From assembly GCA_024449915.1 (NCBI GenBank), contig JAMZAV010000109.1, positions 248,001 to 312,000 on the forward strand: a DNA stretch of 64,000 nt, read 5' to 3'. A model generated the notes under the pieces. The model was not told the origin of the DNA and did not search any database. It saw only the letters and a list, made by a program, of their open reading frames with translations. A program made the translations under genes and the position numbers. Shown piece by piece: positions 21,500-31,913 of the stretch. The stretch's first letter is position 1; each line of letters begins with the position of its first letter. Source of the stretch: Sweltsa coloradensis. Taxonomy: Eukaryota > Arthropoda > Insecta > Plecoptera > Chloroperlidae.

Positions 21500-23479
21500 A
21501 AAGCTTACTCAGCACTTGTTACAGTCGTAAAGTCATGCATTATGACATCATGTTGTAGATCAAATTAAATTAATTATTTGATAACGGTACATTAAATTTT
21601 GATTGTGTTTATGTAAAGCCATTGAATCAACATCCATGTGACACATGTTATTCATGGCTTTGATATGATAAGGTATGTACTTGTGATGAGCATTCTGCAT
21701 TTGCAGCTGCATTTCAAATCAAATTGCTGGTTTAAATTGATCGATTGGAGGGGTAAAGACTTGGAAAACAATAGACTGTGCAGCTTCTCTTTTTGTTTTG
21801 GTCTAGCCATCTGGCAGATGTGGGTCAACGTGGGAGTGGGGTGGGGGCGGGGGGTTGTGGGGGTGGAATATAATATTGACGACGTGTTCCCAGAAGATGC
21901 CAGCCCGCGAGAGGTCGGCCGGGACTCTAGAGACGTTTTATTATTTCTTGATTAAGACTATTTTTATCTGTTCGGAAGCGAGCGCCACGCAAGCAGAGAT
22001 GCATAAATCATGAAATTTGATCGGAAATCAATCAGATAAACGTGAACATAGCCTTTAAAACTCAATGTTTTATTCTGCTTGTTATAGGGGTGTATTTACG
22101 GGTAAATACAGTCATCTGGTGACACCTGTTAGAAGCGGGCTTGTTAGGGCTTGTCTTTACACGGATATTGAAATTGATCTGCAACGTTGCCAAATTCCTC
22201 GCCTATATTATACTCCGCAACGCAATGTAACATGGCGGTAATATATATATTAGTTAAGGGTAAGCGTTCGTTTGATCTCTCTTGATTGCTTTAAAACCAG
22301 GTTAATTTTGATGTAAAGGAACTACTATAAATGCGGGTTTACTAAACGACATTAATTTTCGATTTTGTAGAGTATGATGTATTCACTCATACTGCATATT
22401 ATTATCAATATTATAGACATCAAAGCATACCTCTATGCATCGCATTTCTCTCCACCCGTCCACAGTGTGTCCATGTATCACGTCTAAAGATAAAAATCAT
22501 GAACACGACCTCCGCTTGACTGTCGTTTTTTTGGTTGACCTTACCCTTCAAACAGGAATATACGTAGTATTGATGATGACCCTCAGAGTTTTTTTTACAA
22601 ACGAGCCATTTATTTGTACACGGCATCTCCACCAACAGAGATTTTAATACACGTTCAAATTTAATTTGTGTGTTCTTTGACAATCTGTTGATTAAGTAGC
22701 TTCGCTCCCTAATCCGGATACTCCCGTACCTGTGCATCTCTATTTGTATAATATGAGGCAATATTTAAATTTAAAGTCCGTCAATCAACCTCTCGTCTTC
22801 AACATCAAGAAATTAACAAAAATTAAAGAGCATGAATTTGTATGTGTCGATTATTAAAAAATGAAGTTAATTAATTTATGCCACAAATCTTTGAACTTCT
22901 GCAAATTAAACATAATTTTAATTAGTTGAGTTTTTTAACGGTGTAGTGTTATTGTTAATAGTGAATTCTAGACTTGTGTTTACGACTTGCGAGATCGTTT
23001 CTACTCCCCATTACAAATTCTGCCATAAAATTACAGCCACTTCACAATAAAAATACACATCCGCATGATTAATTTCACTGCCATGCCATAAAAGGTTGAT
23101 TTCAATTTGTTTTATTGTACATTTGTTTGCTGTTGTCGCCTCCAACTGTGAGCCGTGTTATTACATTCTCAAGTGGACTCGACTAAGTTATCACGCTCTG
23201 CGACCTAGTCGTTGTCAACAAGAGCTTGGTCATCGAGTAATGCATAAGTATTTGTTTTAATGATACGCATGGAGGTCTGTTGATACTTTCAATTGCAGAA
23301 GTCAAAAATTAGTTATATTTTAAATTATTTGGTGACAATAATAGATTTAAATGTTTTAAAGTTGGCAAATATGATAAAACTAAATATTTCAATGTAATAT
23401 AGTATTGCTAAAACAAACACTATAATGTATAGTATTTATTGTCAACGCAATTACTTTCAAAAACTGATTTTCAGTTCGA
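21500..23479. other. Unassigned sequence
   Basis: No gene or repeat family was recognised over ~2 kb, apart from the G-rich motif listed separately. Frames at 21638-21955 and 22420-22761 have no motif I can name. Confidence 0.45.
21837..21866 (+). other. Potential G-quadruplex
   Basis: Four or more G runs of 4-6 bases sit within ~30 bases, with loops of 1-4 bases (GGGG, GGGGG, GGGGGG, GGGGG). It is an isolated G-rich island in AT-rich DNA. Confidence 0.6.
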
Positions 23480-23523
23480 GTGTTTGTTTGTTTGTTTGTT
23501 TGTTTGTTTGTTTGTTTGTTGTT
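23480..23523. repeat. (TTTG)n microsatellite
   Basis: About ten TTTG units. The sequence just after it (CTGTTTGTTCGCTCTCTACC, then GGGCAAACGGCATATGCGA) is the reverse complement of part of family C at 27538-27585. Confidence 0.9.
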
Positions 23524-23584
23524 TGTTTTGTTGTTTTTTCTGTTTGTTCGCTCTCTACCGGGCAAACGGCATATGCGATCTTTC

Positions 23585-23966
23585 TCTGGGCCCGGGCCCG
23601 GGGTAGAATTGGCCCAGAGCATGGCTCTGCTAATCGTACAAGGCGATTTAAGAGAAAAAGTCCACCTCGTAAACATCAGCTAGTAAGAGGAGAGTATAAA
23701 ACTCCCTGAAACTATAGAGGCGAGCTCTGGCAATCTTCGTCGGGGACACCTCCCACTTCCCTTGACGACCTTCCCGACGACGATGATAATGACACGAACG
23801 AATACAAAGACGATGACGACCGCGACGTGAGAACCCCCCTTTTCCTCTCCCTACCCGTGGCTGGTTCTGACCAGCATGGGCTCCTCCTCCCCATATCCCC
23901 TAGGCTTAAGTTGTGCATTATGACCGAACGGTTGACGCGCCCTGAATCCAAATAAGCCAAACAACC
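23585..23966 (+). mobile_element. SINE A, full length, CCCCATATCCCC subtype
   Basis: It starts TCTGGGCCCGGGCCCGGGG, with an extra GGGCCC, and carries all modules to AATAAGCC. It sits at the edge of an inverted family C fragment. Confidence 0.9.
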
Positions 23967-24021
23967 TCGTATTTAGAGTGTATGCACAAAGTGACAGAAG
24001 TTTTTTGCTGTACACTTTCTG

Positions 24022-24331
24022 TCTGGGCCCGGGGTAGAATAGGCCCAGAGCATGGCTCTGCTAATCGTACAAGGCGATTCAAGAAAAAAAGTTACTTCAT
24101 CCCAAACATCAGCAAGTAAGAGGGGAGTATATTACTCACGAAACTAGAGGCGAGTTCTGGCAATCATCGTCGGGGACACCAACCCCCTTTCCTTGACGAC
24201 GATGATAATGACACAACGATTGATGACAAAGACGACGACGACCGCGACTTGAGAAACCCCCCTTCCTTCCCTTACCCGTAACTAGAGTGGTGCATTTTGA
24301 CCTAACGGTTGACGCGTCCTTAAAATAAACA
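24022..24331 (+). mobile_element. SINE A with internal deletion
   Basis: The 5' core and GAC-rich middle are present. The stretch between CTTACCCGT and ACTAGAGTGG is deleted, so the GCTGGTTCTGACCAGC hairpin is lost. It ends at GCGTCCTTAAAATAAAC. Confidence 0.87.
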
Positions 24332-24569
24332 ACAACAAATGACAGATTTTCAATTAAAGCTGACCAAACTTACCCTGTTTAAACAGACACAATTAATTTG
24401 CAAATAATGGCCAAAAAAAGATCGGTACAGGAAAAAGAAAAAAGCGTATACAAATGGTGTACACGATTCACCTACGGGCGATGTTAGAATAAATACGGCT
24501 TATTCGGAACACACTGTACCATGTACTTCGTTGCTGGGACGGGTCCCTTTTATGTTAACTTAGTAATCA

Positions 24570-24686
24570 ATATAATCATCAAACACACCAAATTAACTCA
24601 TTTCATTATAACGTTCAATATAACAGGCGGCGCAACATGACCTAACTTTACCGGTTGAAGCGCCCTAGTTTATCACGTCGTCGTAA
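24570..24686 (+). mobile_element. LINE B 3' tip
   Basis: From ATAATCATCAAACACACC through a hairpin with a TTTA insertion before CCGGTT, to TATCACGTCGTCGT. A SINE A fragment follows ~40 bases later. Confidence 0.87.
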
Positions 24687-24726
24687 TAGTTGAGTCTTTT
24701 GCTGAAGCAGACTCAAACCATCACAC

Positions 24727-24886
24727 GACGATGACGACCGCGACGTGAGAACCCCCCCCTCCCCCCTTTCCAGCCCTTATCCGTGGCTGGTTCTGACCAG
24801 CATGGGTCCCTCCTACCATATCCCTTAGGCTAGATTGGTGCATAATGACAGAACGGTTGACGCGTTCTTAATCCAAATAAACTTAA
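24727..24886 (+). mobile_element. SINE A, 3' half
   Basis: It starts in the GAC-rich middle (ACGACGATGACGACCGCG) and is complete to AATAAAC. Confidence 0.87.
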
Positions 24887-25412
24887 CTTATCAAACCACT
24901 GGACAAATCAAAGAAACGGAGTAACTGTAGTAAAATTTCGAAAAATAAAGATGCAATTTGAAAATAATACATTTTTCTCAATAAGTAGTTGTAGACTTTG
25001 AAACCTTTTCAACGTTGAGGCACTTATGTTTTTTCCTCGTTGGATAGTCATATCGAAATAAAATATTTTCAAATATTGAACTTAAAGAATAAACTTCAAC
25101 ATGTCAAATGTAGAAAGTTTTATACATTAAGCCTACCTAAGGTAATGCATTTTTTTCTCTATATTTGCATTCATATATAAATCAATATATAATCGTTAAT
25201 CAACTTTTGAGCTGTTAAGCAAGAATCATTAATCGAAAGCAATTTGGCCATTTTCTTCTTATCAGAATATATCCAAGGAAATCACAGATTGAATGCCTTC
25301 AGCGCCCAGAAAACTACTAGAAACAGGGCAAGTATTGAGCGAATGTTTTATAGCTTCTAATAATTCTCTGAGGTTATTGCAAGTTCCTGCGATTTGTCTT
25401 TTACGACACCGT
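24887..25412. other. Unassigned AT-rich sequence
   Basis: No gene or repeat family was recognised. Confidence 0.45.
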
Positions 25413-25575
25413 GCGCGACTGGTGGGATAGAGTGGAAGTAGGAAACGCTACTAGCGCGACTGGTGGGATAGAGTGGAAGTAGGAAACGCTACTAGCGCGA
25501 CTGGTGGGATAAAGTGGTGGAAGGGCAAAGCTACTAGCGCTACGAGTGGAATAGAGTGGAAGTAGAGATACGCAT
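25413..25575 (+). repeat. Tandem array, 41-bp unit, about four copies
   Basis: Units start at 25413, 25454, 25495 and 25537. The core is GCGCGACTGGTGGGATAGAG then TGGAAGTAGGAAACGC and TACTA. The first two are nearly identical. The last is diverged (GCGCTACGAGTGGAATAGAG). Confidence 0.85.
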
Positions 25576-25924
25576 GTCACGGTGCGTTCACGAAAGACGT
25601 GATACGAGATTAAGCCAATGAAATGACTCTCATAACACTGAATCTCTGCTAATACGACACAGTTTATATTTGATTTATACTGTTATAAGCCAGCACATCT
25701 CAAATGTCACGGATAAGAATTATTGTACACTCGCTTTCAACTCAAAACTCATGGGATTATCTTTTGCTCCGGGTTATTATCCATTAAAATGTTTAATACG
25801 CAATCACATGAATCACACAATATAATCAAGCACTCGCTTCAGACAGAATAAGGATTGATATTTTATTAATGTTAACTGTTTATTATTAAATCTTTGCAAC
25901 AATAAAAAAAGTTAAATACAGCAT
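25576..25924. other. Unassigned sequence
   Basis: No supported feature. Confidence 0.4.
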
Positions 25925-26140
25925 TTTGACACATGTGATGTACCTCCTCCCCCTACCCGTGGCTGGTTCTGAGCAACATATGCACCTCATCCCCATATCC
26001 CCCTTGGCTCGAGTGGCGCATTATGACCAACGGTTGCCGCGCCTTTAAAATAAACCAAAATCATTCAGAGTAATTTATTCAACAAAATTTAATTACCATA
26101 ATATAACACATTTAATTTTCTATTCAAATAAACTAGGAAG
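25925..26140 (+). mobile_element. LINE B copy with a SINE A 3' end nested in it
   Basis: LINE B knuckle codons (GACACATGTGATGTACCT, 25928-25945) run directly into SINE A 3' sequence (CTCCCCCTACCCGTGGC to AATAAACC, 25944-26060). LINE B 3' UTR (CATTCAGAGTAATTTATTC) then resumes from 26062. About 150 bases of LINE B between the two parts are missing. Confidence 0.75.
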
Positions 26141-26637
26141 CTTCGCAAACGCTTTTTCAGGCGCGTTGTTGGATGAGCGTAAGTTTTTTAAACGAAAAAA
26201 GTGTAAATATTGCAATTTGTTTCATGGGAAATTATTTTTCGATTGCGCTCAAATTTTACACAAATATATAAATTCATAAAATTGAGGTTCTGTGAAAATA
26301 TCATTACAATCGGAAAAGCATGTAGATGTTAGAAGTCGAAGATTTTTTTTTAAACGAAAAAAGCGTAAAATTGCGATTTTCATAAGAAATTATTTTTCGA
26401 TTGCACTCAAATTTCACACCAATATATTAATTCATAAAATAAAGGATCTGTGAAAAATCATTACTATCGGATAAAGAATGTAGGTATTATAAGACGAAAA
26501 ATGTTTTAAAAATTAAAAAAATCGTAAAATTGCGATTTTCATAAGAAATAATTTGTCGATTGCGCTTATAAATTTTACACGAATATATTAATTCATAAAA
26601 TTTAGATTTTGTGAAAAAATCATAACAATCGGATGAG
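26141..26637 (+). repeat. Family C, tandem AT-rich modules
   Basis: It begins at AGGAAGCTTCGCAAACGC with the terminal motif GGATGAGCG at 26171. Three diverged ~150-bp modules follow, each with a CGTAAAATTGCGATTTTCAT-like block, then TTTTTCGATTGCGCTC, AATTCATAAAAT and ACAATCGGA. SINE A interrupts the third module. Confidence 0.7.
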
Positions 26638-27014
26638 CCTCGTCTGGGCCCGGGGTAGAATTGGCCCAGAGCATGGCTCTGCTAATCGTAAAAGGCGATT
26701 CAAGAGAAAAAGTCCACCTCGCAAAAATCAGCTACTAAGAGGGGAGTATATAACTCCCCGAAACTAGAGGCGAGCTCTGGCAATCGTCGTCGGGGAAACC
26801 GCCCCCTTCCCTTGACGTCCTCCCCGACGACGTTGACAATGACACAACGAACGATGACAAAGACGATGAAGACCGTGACGTAAAAACCCCCCTTCCTCCC
26901 CTTACCCGTGGCTGGTTATGACCAGCAATGGGCCCCTCCACCCAGTATCCCCTAGACTAGAGTGGTGCATTATGACCTAACGGTTGACGCGTACTTAATC
27001 CAAATAAACCAAAA
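26638..27014 (+). mobile_element. SINE A nested in family C, with target-site duplication
   Basis: Full length. AACAATCGGAT just upstream and AACAATCGAAT just downstream form an ~11-bp duplication with one mismatch. This supports insertion by target-primed reverse transcription, as expected of a SINE. Confidence 0.88.
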
Positions 27015-27109
27015 AATAAACCAAAAAAGAACAATCGAATAAAGCATAAGTCGTTATAAGTCGAAGAATGTTTTTAACTAGGAAAACGCTAAAGTCCCGC
27101 CGCGTTGAT

Positions 27110-27645
27110 GGATGAGCGTTTTTTGTAAGTTTTTTGTTTGCGTTTTGTGCGTTTGTTCGCACTTTTCCTGTGCAAGTGCTTTTTGAATGCATTGTAGGTG
27201 ATTGTTGTCAAGTTTCTATTGTTACTTGTTAATTGGTATTATAAACTTCAAAAAACTCATATTAAAACCTTTATTTCTGTAGATTCTGACTAACTTTTTC
27301 AACTTTTTCTTTCAAAAGGTACTACATCACCATAACCTTAATGTCCATGTGAAATCTGAACGTTGTAGCCCCACCCGTTTGGTCAGAATCGGCCCAAATG
27401 TGACGAAAATATCGCACTAAAAATCGAAAAAAATCGTAAAAGTACGATATTCATGAGAAATATTTCTTCGATTGTACCCAAAAACAATACACCTCTAAGT
27501 TCAGAGAAAACGAAGGTCCGGTCAAATTTTCATCAAGATCGCATATGCCGTTTGCCCGGTAGAGAGCGAACAAACAGACAGAGAAAACACCCGAGCTAAA
27601 TTTTTTGGGTGTCAGTGAAATTGAAGTCTTCGCTTCCGCTCATCC
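27110..27645. mobile_element. Family C element with short terminal inverted repeats
   Basis: It starts GGATGAGCG and ends CGCTCATCC (9-bp inverted repeat). It has an internal CGATTTTC/GTACGATATTCATGAG module and a TTTGCCCGGTAGAGAGCG motif, and the right end includes GTGAAATTGAAGTCTTCGC. There is no coding frame. Related right ends occur at about 14365-14445 (within LINE B) and at 27985-28050. The superfamily is not assigned. Confidence 0.55.
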
Positions 27646-27771
27646 AAAAATCGAAAAAAATCGTAAAAAAGAATTAATTTTTCGATTGCGCTCAAAAACG
27701 TGGCAGTTCTAAGTTCAAAGATTTCGAAGGCCTCCATTAAATTTCATCGCAATTAGAGTATCGGTATCGTC
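27646..27771. repeat. Family C module, truncated
   Basis: Another AATCGTAAAAAAG/TTTTTCGATTGCGCTC module starts right after the CGCTCATCC end and is cut by SINE A. Confidence 0.55.
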
Positions 27772-27930
27772 GACGAAGACAATGACGACCGCGACGTGAG
27801 AACCCCCTTTCCTCCCCTTACCCGTGGCTGGTTCTGACCAGCATGGGCCCCTCCCCCCCACCCCCCTAGGTTAGAGTGGTGCTTTATGACCTAACGGTGT
27901 ACGTGTCTTTAATCCAAATAAGCCTAAGTT
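27772..27930 (+). mobile_element. SINE A, 3' half
   Basis: From GTCGACGAAGACAATGACG through the GCTGGTTCTGACCAGC hairpin to AATAAGCC. The hairpin loop has GGTGTACG for GGTTGACG. Confidence 0.87.
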
Positions 27931-28059
27931 AGCTGGAATCGTGTGTAGACAAACACACAAAAATACAAAAAAAGGAAAAAAAAAGCATTCCGGATTTTTT
28001 CTCCAGTGTAGTGAAATGGAATCTTCGTTTCGCTCGCTACGCTCATCCAATATATAGAT

Positions 28060-28229
28060 AGTTAAAAAATGCTATAACTATCGCCACTATCTTTTTCTTT
28101 TCATTTATAAACTTATAAAACAATTTAATCATCAAACACACCATAAACTCATTTAATTAACTTTCAATATCTCAGGCGGCGCCATATGACCTAACCGATT
28201 GAAGCGCCCTAGTTTCTCACGTCGTCGTA
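28060..28229 (+). mobile_element. LINE B 3' UTR and tail
   Basis: From AAAAAATGCTATAACTATCG to CTCACGTCGTCGT. SINE A starts ~20 bases after the tail. TCACGTCGTCGT recurs at 30018-30029 beyond that SINE. Confidence 0.88.
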
Positions 28230-28249
28230 GATCTTAGGTTTCCCATTTT

Positions 28250-28282
28250 GCCCGGGGTAGAATAGGCCCAGAGCATGGCTCT
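28250..28282 (+). mobile_element. SINE A, left piece split by the foldback element
   Basis: CCCGGGGTAGAATAGGCCCA then GAGCATGGCTCT. The SINE continues at 29681 with GCTAATCG. Joining the two pieces restores the normal SINE order with at most one extra base, so the foldback element inserted here without an obvious target duplication. Confidence 0.9.
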
Positions 28283-29680
28283 GGAAGCCAAGTCTTGAGA
28301 CCACTCGTTTCAACTCACACACGTTCTGAAACGAAAAATTCCTCCAAGTCGCTCAAAATCGCCAAATCGGTAGTCTTGGGGACCAGGAGGCCAAGTCTTG
28401 AGACCACTCGTTTCGAGTCGAGAAGTGAGTCGAGTCGCTCATTCTATGTCACCGGTGACTTGGGGTAAACGATAATCGGTAGTCTTGGGACCATTTTCAC
28501 GGCTTGAGGCTCCGCCCCCAACATTCCATAGTGACCAATAGAAAACTTTGTTACAAAATAAAATCAATCAAAATCACAGCTAGTTAGATTGAAATAATCG
28601 ATCTCTTTATTATGAAAGCTGTGCTATTTTGTTTTTGTATTGTTGTTTTTGAAAGGTAGGCCTAGATATCCAATGTCAGATATTTTTTTAAATGGAAATA
28701 TTTAATTTATACTTGGTGTTTGATCAATTTGGAAAGGGTTGATGCATGTATTAATATGGGTACGTAAATTTGCCGGTTGCTAGCTCACCGTGTTACATCT
28801 ATAATTGCATTTACAACGTTCATCTAGATTGATATGTCACAATTTATAACTACCAAATCAATAACAAACTGTTTTGATCGTCTCAAGTCGACAAAGTTCA
28901 CAAGTCACCACCAAATACCTCGTGGTTTGAAACGTGAAAAAACATTCGTTCCAAGTCACCTTGCGACTCGTGAACTTGTCCCCAAGACTACCGATTTGGC
29001 GATTTTGAGCGACTTGGAGGAATTTCTCGTTTCAGAACGTGTGTGAGTTGAAACGAGTGGTCTCAAGACTTGGCTTCCTGGGGGACAAGTTCACGAGTCG
29101 CACGGTGACTTGAAACGAATGTTTTTTCACGTTTCAAACCACGGGGTATTTGGTGGTGACTTGTGAACTTTGTCGACTTGAGACGATCAAAACAGTTTGT
29201 TATTGATTTGGTAGTTATAAATTGTGACATATCAATCTAGATGAACGTTGTAAATGCAATTATAGATGTAACACGGTGAGCTAGCAACCGGCAAATTTAC
29301 GTACCCATATTAATACATGCATCAACCCTTTCCAAATTGATCAAACACCAAGTATAAATTAAATATTTCCATTTAAAAAATTATCTGACATTGGATATCT
29401 AGGCCTACCTTTCAAAAACAACAATACAAAAACAAAATAGCACAGCTTTCATAATAAAGAGATCGATTATTTCAATCTAACTAGCTGTGATTTTGATCGA
29501 TTTTATTTTGTAACAAAATTTTCTATTGGTCACTATGGGATTGTTGGGGGCGGAGCCTCAAGCCGTGAAAATGGTCCCAAGACTACCGATTATCGTTTAC
29601 CCCAAGTCACCGGTGACATAGAATGAGCGACTCGACTCACTTCTCGACTCGAAACGAGTGGTCTCAAGACTTGGCCTCCA
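28283..29680. mobile_element. 1.4-kb foldback (palindromic) element
   Basis: The order is a-b-a'-b'. Arm b (about 28386-28983) is repeated inverted as b' (about 29081-29679) with only a handful of differences in ~590 bases (about 98% identity by eye). The ~97-base centre is a', an inverted copy of the left end a (28283-28384). The outer ends are inverted repeats starting GGAAGCC/GGAGGCC then AAGTCTTGAGACCACTCG. Within each arm GGTAGTCTTGGG and its complement recur. No long ORF or transposase is found; the 70-codon frame at 28834-29046 crosses arm and centre. No clear target-site duplication. It resembles foldback transposons in form only. Confidence 0.8.
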
Positions 29681-30003
29681 GCTAATCGTACAAGGCAATT
29701 CAAGAGAAAAAGTCCAACTCGCAAACATCAGCTAGTAATAGCGGAGTTTATGACTCCCCGAAACAGGAGGCGAGCTCTGTCAATCGTCGTCGGAGGCACT
29801 TTCCCTTCCCTTGATGACCTTCCCGGTGACGATGACAATTGATACAATGAACGATAACAAAGACGATGACGACCGCGACGTGAGAAATCCCCCTTCCTCC
29901 CTTTACCCGAGGCTGGTTCAGACCATCATGGGCCCTTCCTCCCCATATCCCCTAGGCTAGAGTGGTGCATTATGACCTAACGGTCGACGCGCCCATAATC
30001 AAA
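29681..30003 (+). mobile_element. SINE A, right piece split by the foldback element
   Basis: It resumes at GCTAATCGTACAAGGC and is complete to the 3' hairpin, with CGGTCGACGCGCCC in the loop. Confidence 0.9.
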
Positions 30004-30029
30004 ATTTAAAAAAAAAATCACGTCGTCGT

Positions 30030-30406
30030 TGTGTGGTAAATGTGTGGTATGTTTGTTAGTGGTAAACGTATTTACATGTTTTTACTTTGTGGGAGGGTGT
30101 TATGGTCTACGTGATTATGGAAAAACTTGATAAATGTGTATCATTGAGCTTCATTCAACTAATAAAAAATTGTTAAATAAGCCAAAATTAATTGATAAAT
30201 TTTAATGGCTTCCAATATTATAATCATATTATTGAATTTTTCATCTACGATTTTAGTGTAATACTAATTACATTTGTTTTGTTATCATACTATACACATC
30301 ATTATTTATTTTATTTTATTTGAAAGATTTTGTCAGTTTTGAAGTAGTGAACTTAAACTAGATACATTTACTAAATGTTTTCACCAAATCGTCTGCCATT
30401 ATTTTA

Positions 30407-30440
<34 letters not shown>

Positions 30441-30538
30441 TATTACCAATACGTTTGAATGCACACACTTTACTGGCAACATAACATTCAAAAGTAAGGT
30501 CACTTAAATAAGATTGTCCTTGCGCCGATCTATACCTA
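30030..30538. other. Unassigned sequence with a TTA microsatellite
   Basis: No gene recognised. (TTA)n covers about 30411-30440. Confidence 0.5.
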
Positions 30539-30745
30539 ATTATTGAAGAAATCTCCCTCAACTATACTTACATCTGTGTAACAAAAAATAATCAAACAAC
30601 AAAATGTATATAACATTATCATCAAAACAAACAATTTTCATATGCTTAAATGTATCCGTATTTTGTGTCACCATAAGCAAACATTAATAATTTAATCATT
30701 TTTTTAAATAATTGCCTGGATAGTAGATTCCGAATAAGTTAAGCC
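30539..30745 (+). repeat. Long direct repeat, left copy, flanking LINE B
   Basis: About 205 bases that recur at 31202-31412 with about 80% identity by eye. Shared blocks are CAAACAACAAAATGTA, ACATTAATAATTTGAT or a variant, and TTTAAATAATTGCCTGGA. It ends (AAGCCG) where LINE B begins. Confidence 0.85.
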
Positions 30746-31201
30746 GTTTCTAACTAACAGATATCTCTTTCCCAGAGAAAAGGTTGTTCCCAGATGTGAC
30801 AGACACATGTGATGTACCTTTAACCGTACATCAAACAGAATGTACCACATAATTATGATGCCTTGCTCACGCAAATTGATCTCTCCCAATCATATGAAGA
30901 ACTTGTCTTATATGATATCGGCGACAAACCTTTAAATTTATCATTTAAAGTAATTGATTTTTAAAAAATCACATCATACACATTACCTTTATTTATTTAT
31001 TCATTCATTAACATAAAAATTAACTTTTTTGTGTTTTGCTATTACTATCATCACGATCATTTTCCTTTCTTAATTAATATACACTTAGAAAACAATGTAA
31101 TTATCAAACACACCAATAACTCATTTCATTAGCTTTCAATGTCACAGGCGGCGCAATATGACCTAACCAGTTGAAGCACCCTAGTTTTTTACGTTGTCGT
31201 A
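30746..31201 (+). mobile_element. LINE B 3' end between long direct repeats
   Basis: It starts just before the knuckle (ACAGATATCTCTTTCCCAG), with small indels in the coding part, then the full 3' UTR and a hairpin with CCAGTTG/GCACC changes, and a tail decayed to TTACGTTGTCGT. Confidence 0.88.
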
Positions 31202-31412
31202 TATTCAAATTTTGAAAATCTCAACTTTACTTACACTTCTGTAACAAATAATACACAAACAACAAAATGTAAAAAATAATATAATGAAAACAAACAATTA
31301 TCATATATGTACTTAAATGTATGAATCCGTGTTTTGTGTAACTATAAGCTAACATTAATAATTTGATCCAATGTTTAAATAATTGCCTGGAAAGTGGATT
31401 TCGAATAAGTTT
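31202..31412 (+). repeat. Long direct repeat, right copy, flanking LINE B
   Basis: It begins directly after the LINE B tail (ATTCAAATTTTGAAAATCTC) and ends at TTCGAATAAGTTTCGCCG. The left copy has the same boundaries on the opposite side. Confidence 0.85.
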
Positions 31413-31430
31413 CGCCGTGTGCTTGGGTTG

Positions 31431-31667
31431 TATTCAGAACGGTTCTCGACGTGGTGGATCTCAAAGGTCCAATTACGGCCTTATTGGCTAGTAAACCAGC
31501 TTCGACAAACACTTGGCTGCTATCTGCTATTTACTTGAGCTGCGGACACGCTAACTACGCCGCTGATGGAATCAAGTTGAAACCGCCAATCTGTTGGTTG
31601 GTCTACAACTCACTACGTCCAGGTGCGGATAATGAGGTTAGATTACCCTTGGGCTTATTAGTTTAAC
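31431..31667 (+). other. Unrecognised open stretch of higher GC
   Basis: A frame of ~75 codons (including LKGPITALLASKPASTNTWL and ICWLVYNSLRPG) stands out in base composition from the AT-rich flanks. I recognise no family, see no start context or splice signal, and cannot call it a gene. Confidence 0.2.
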
Positions 31668-31785
31668 TGCGGTACCTAGATGAAACAAAAGTTTCATTAC
31701 CATTGTCGATAGTTTAATGTTATTTGGAATAGTTACTAACATAAATTTCATTGAAGAAAAATGTTGATTTTCTTATTTTTTTAAA

Positions 31786-31913
31786 GTTATTTATACACTT
31801 AGAAAACAATCCTATCATCAAACACCTACATTATCTCATCTCATCAACTTTCATTATCACAGGCGGCGCAATATGACGTAACCGGTTGAAGCGCCCTAGT
31901 TTCTCACGTCGTT
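31786..31913 (+). mobile_element. LINE B 3' tip
   Basis: From TTATTTATACACTTAG through the hairpin (ATGACGTAACCGGTTG) to CTCACGTCGTTGT. The ~115-bp flanks (31676-31790 and 31914-32040) show weak direct similarity to each other, sharing GTTACTAA and a TT-rich end. Confidence 0.87.

Noticed and set aside
23425..23709. ORFs with cysteine/valine/leucine repeats near 23480
   Set aside because: They are translations of the (TTTG)n microsatellite continuing into SINE A.
28834..29046. 70-codon ORF inside the foldback element
   Set aside because: It crosses arm b and the centre a', has no recognised motif, and the inverted arm gives equivalent random frames.
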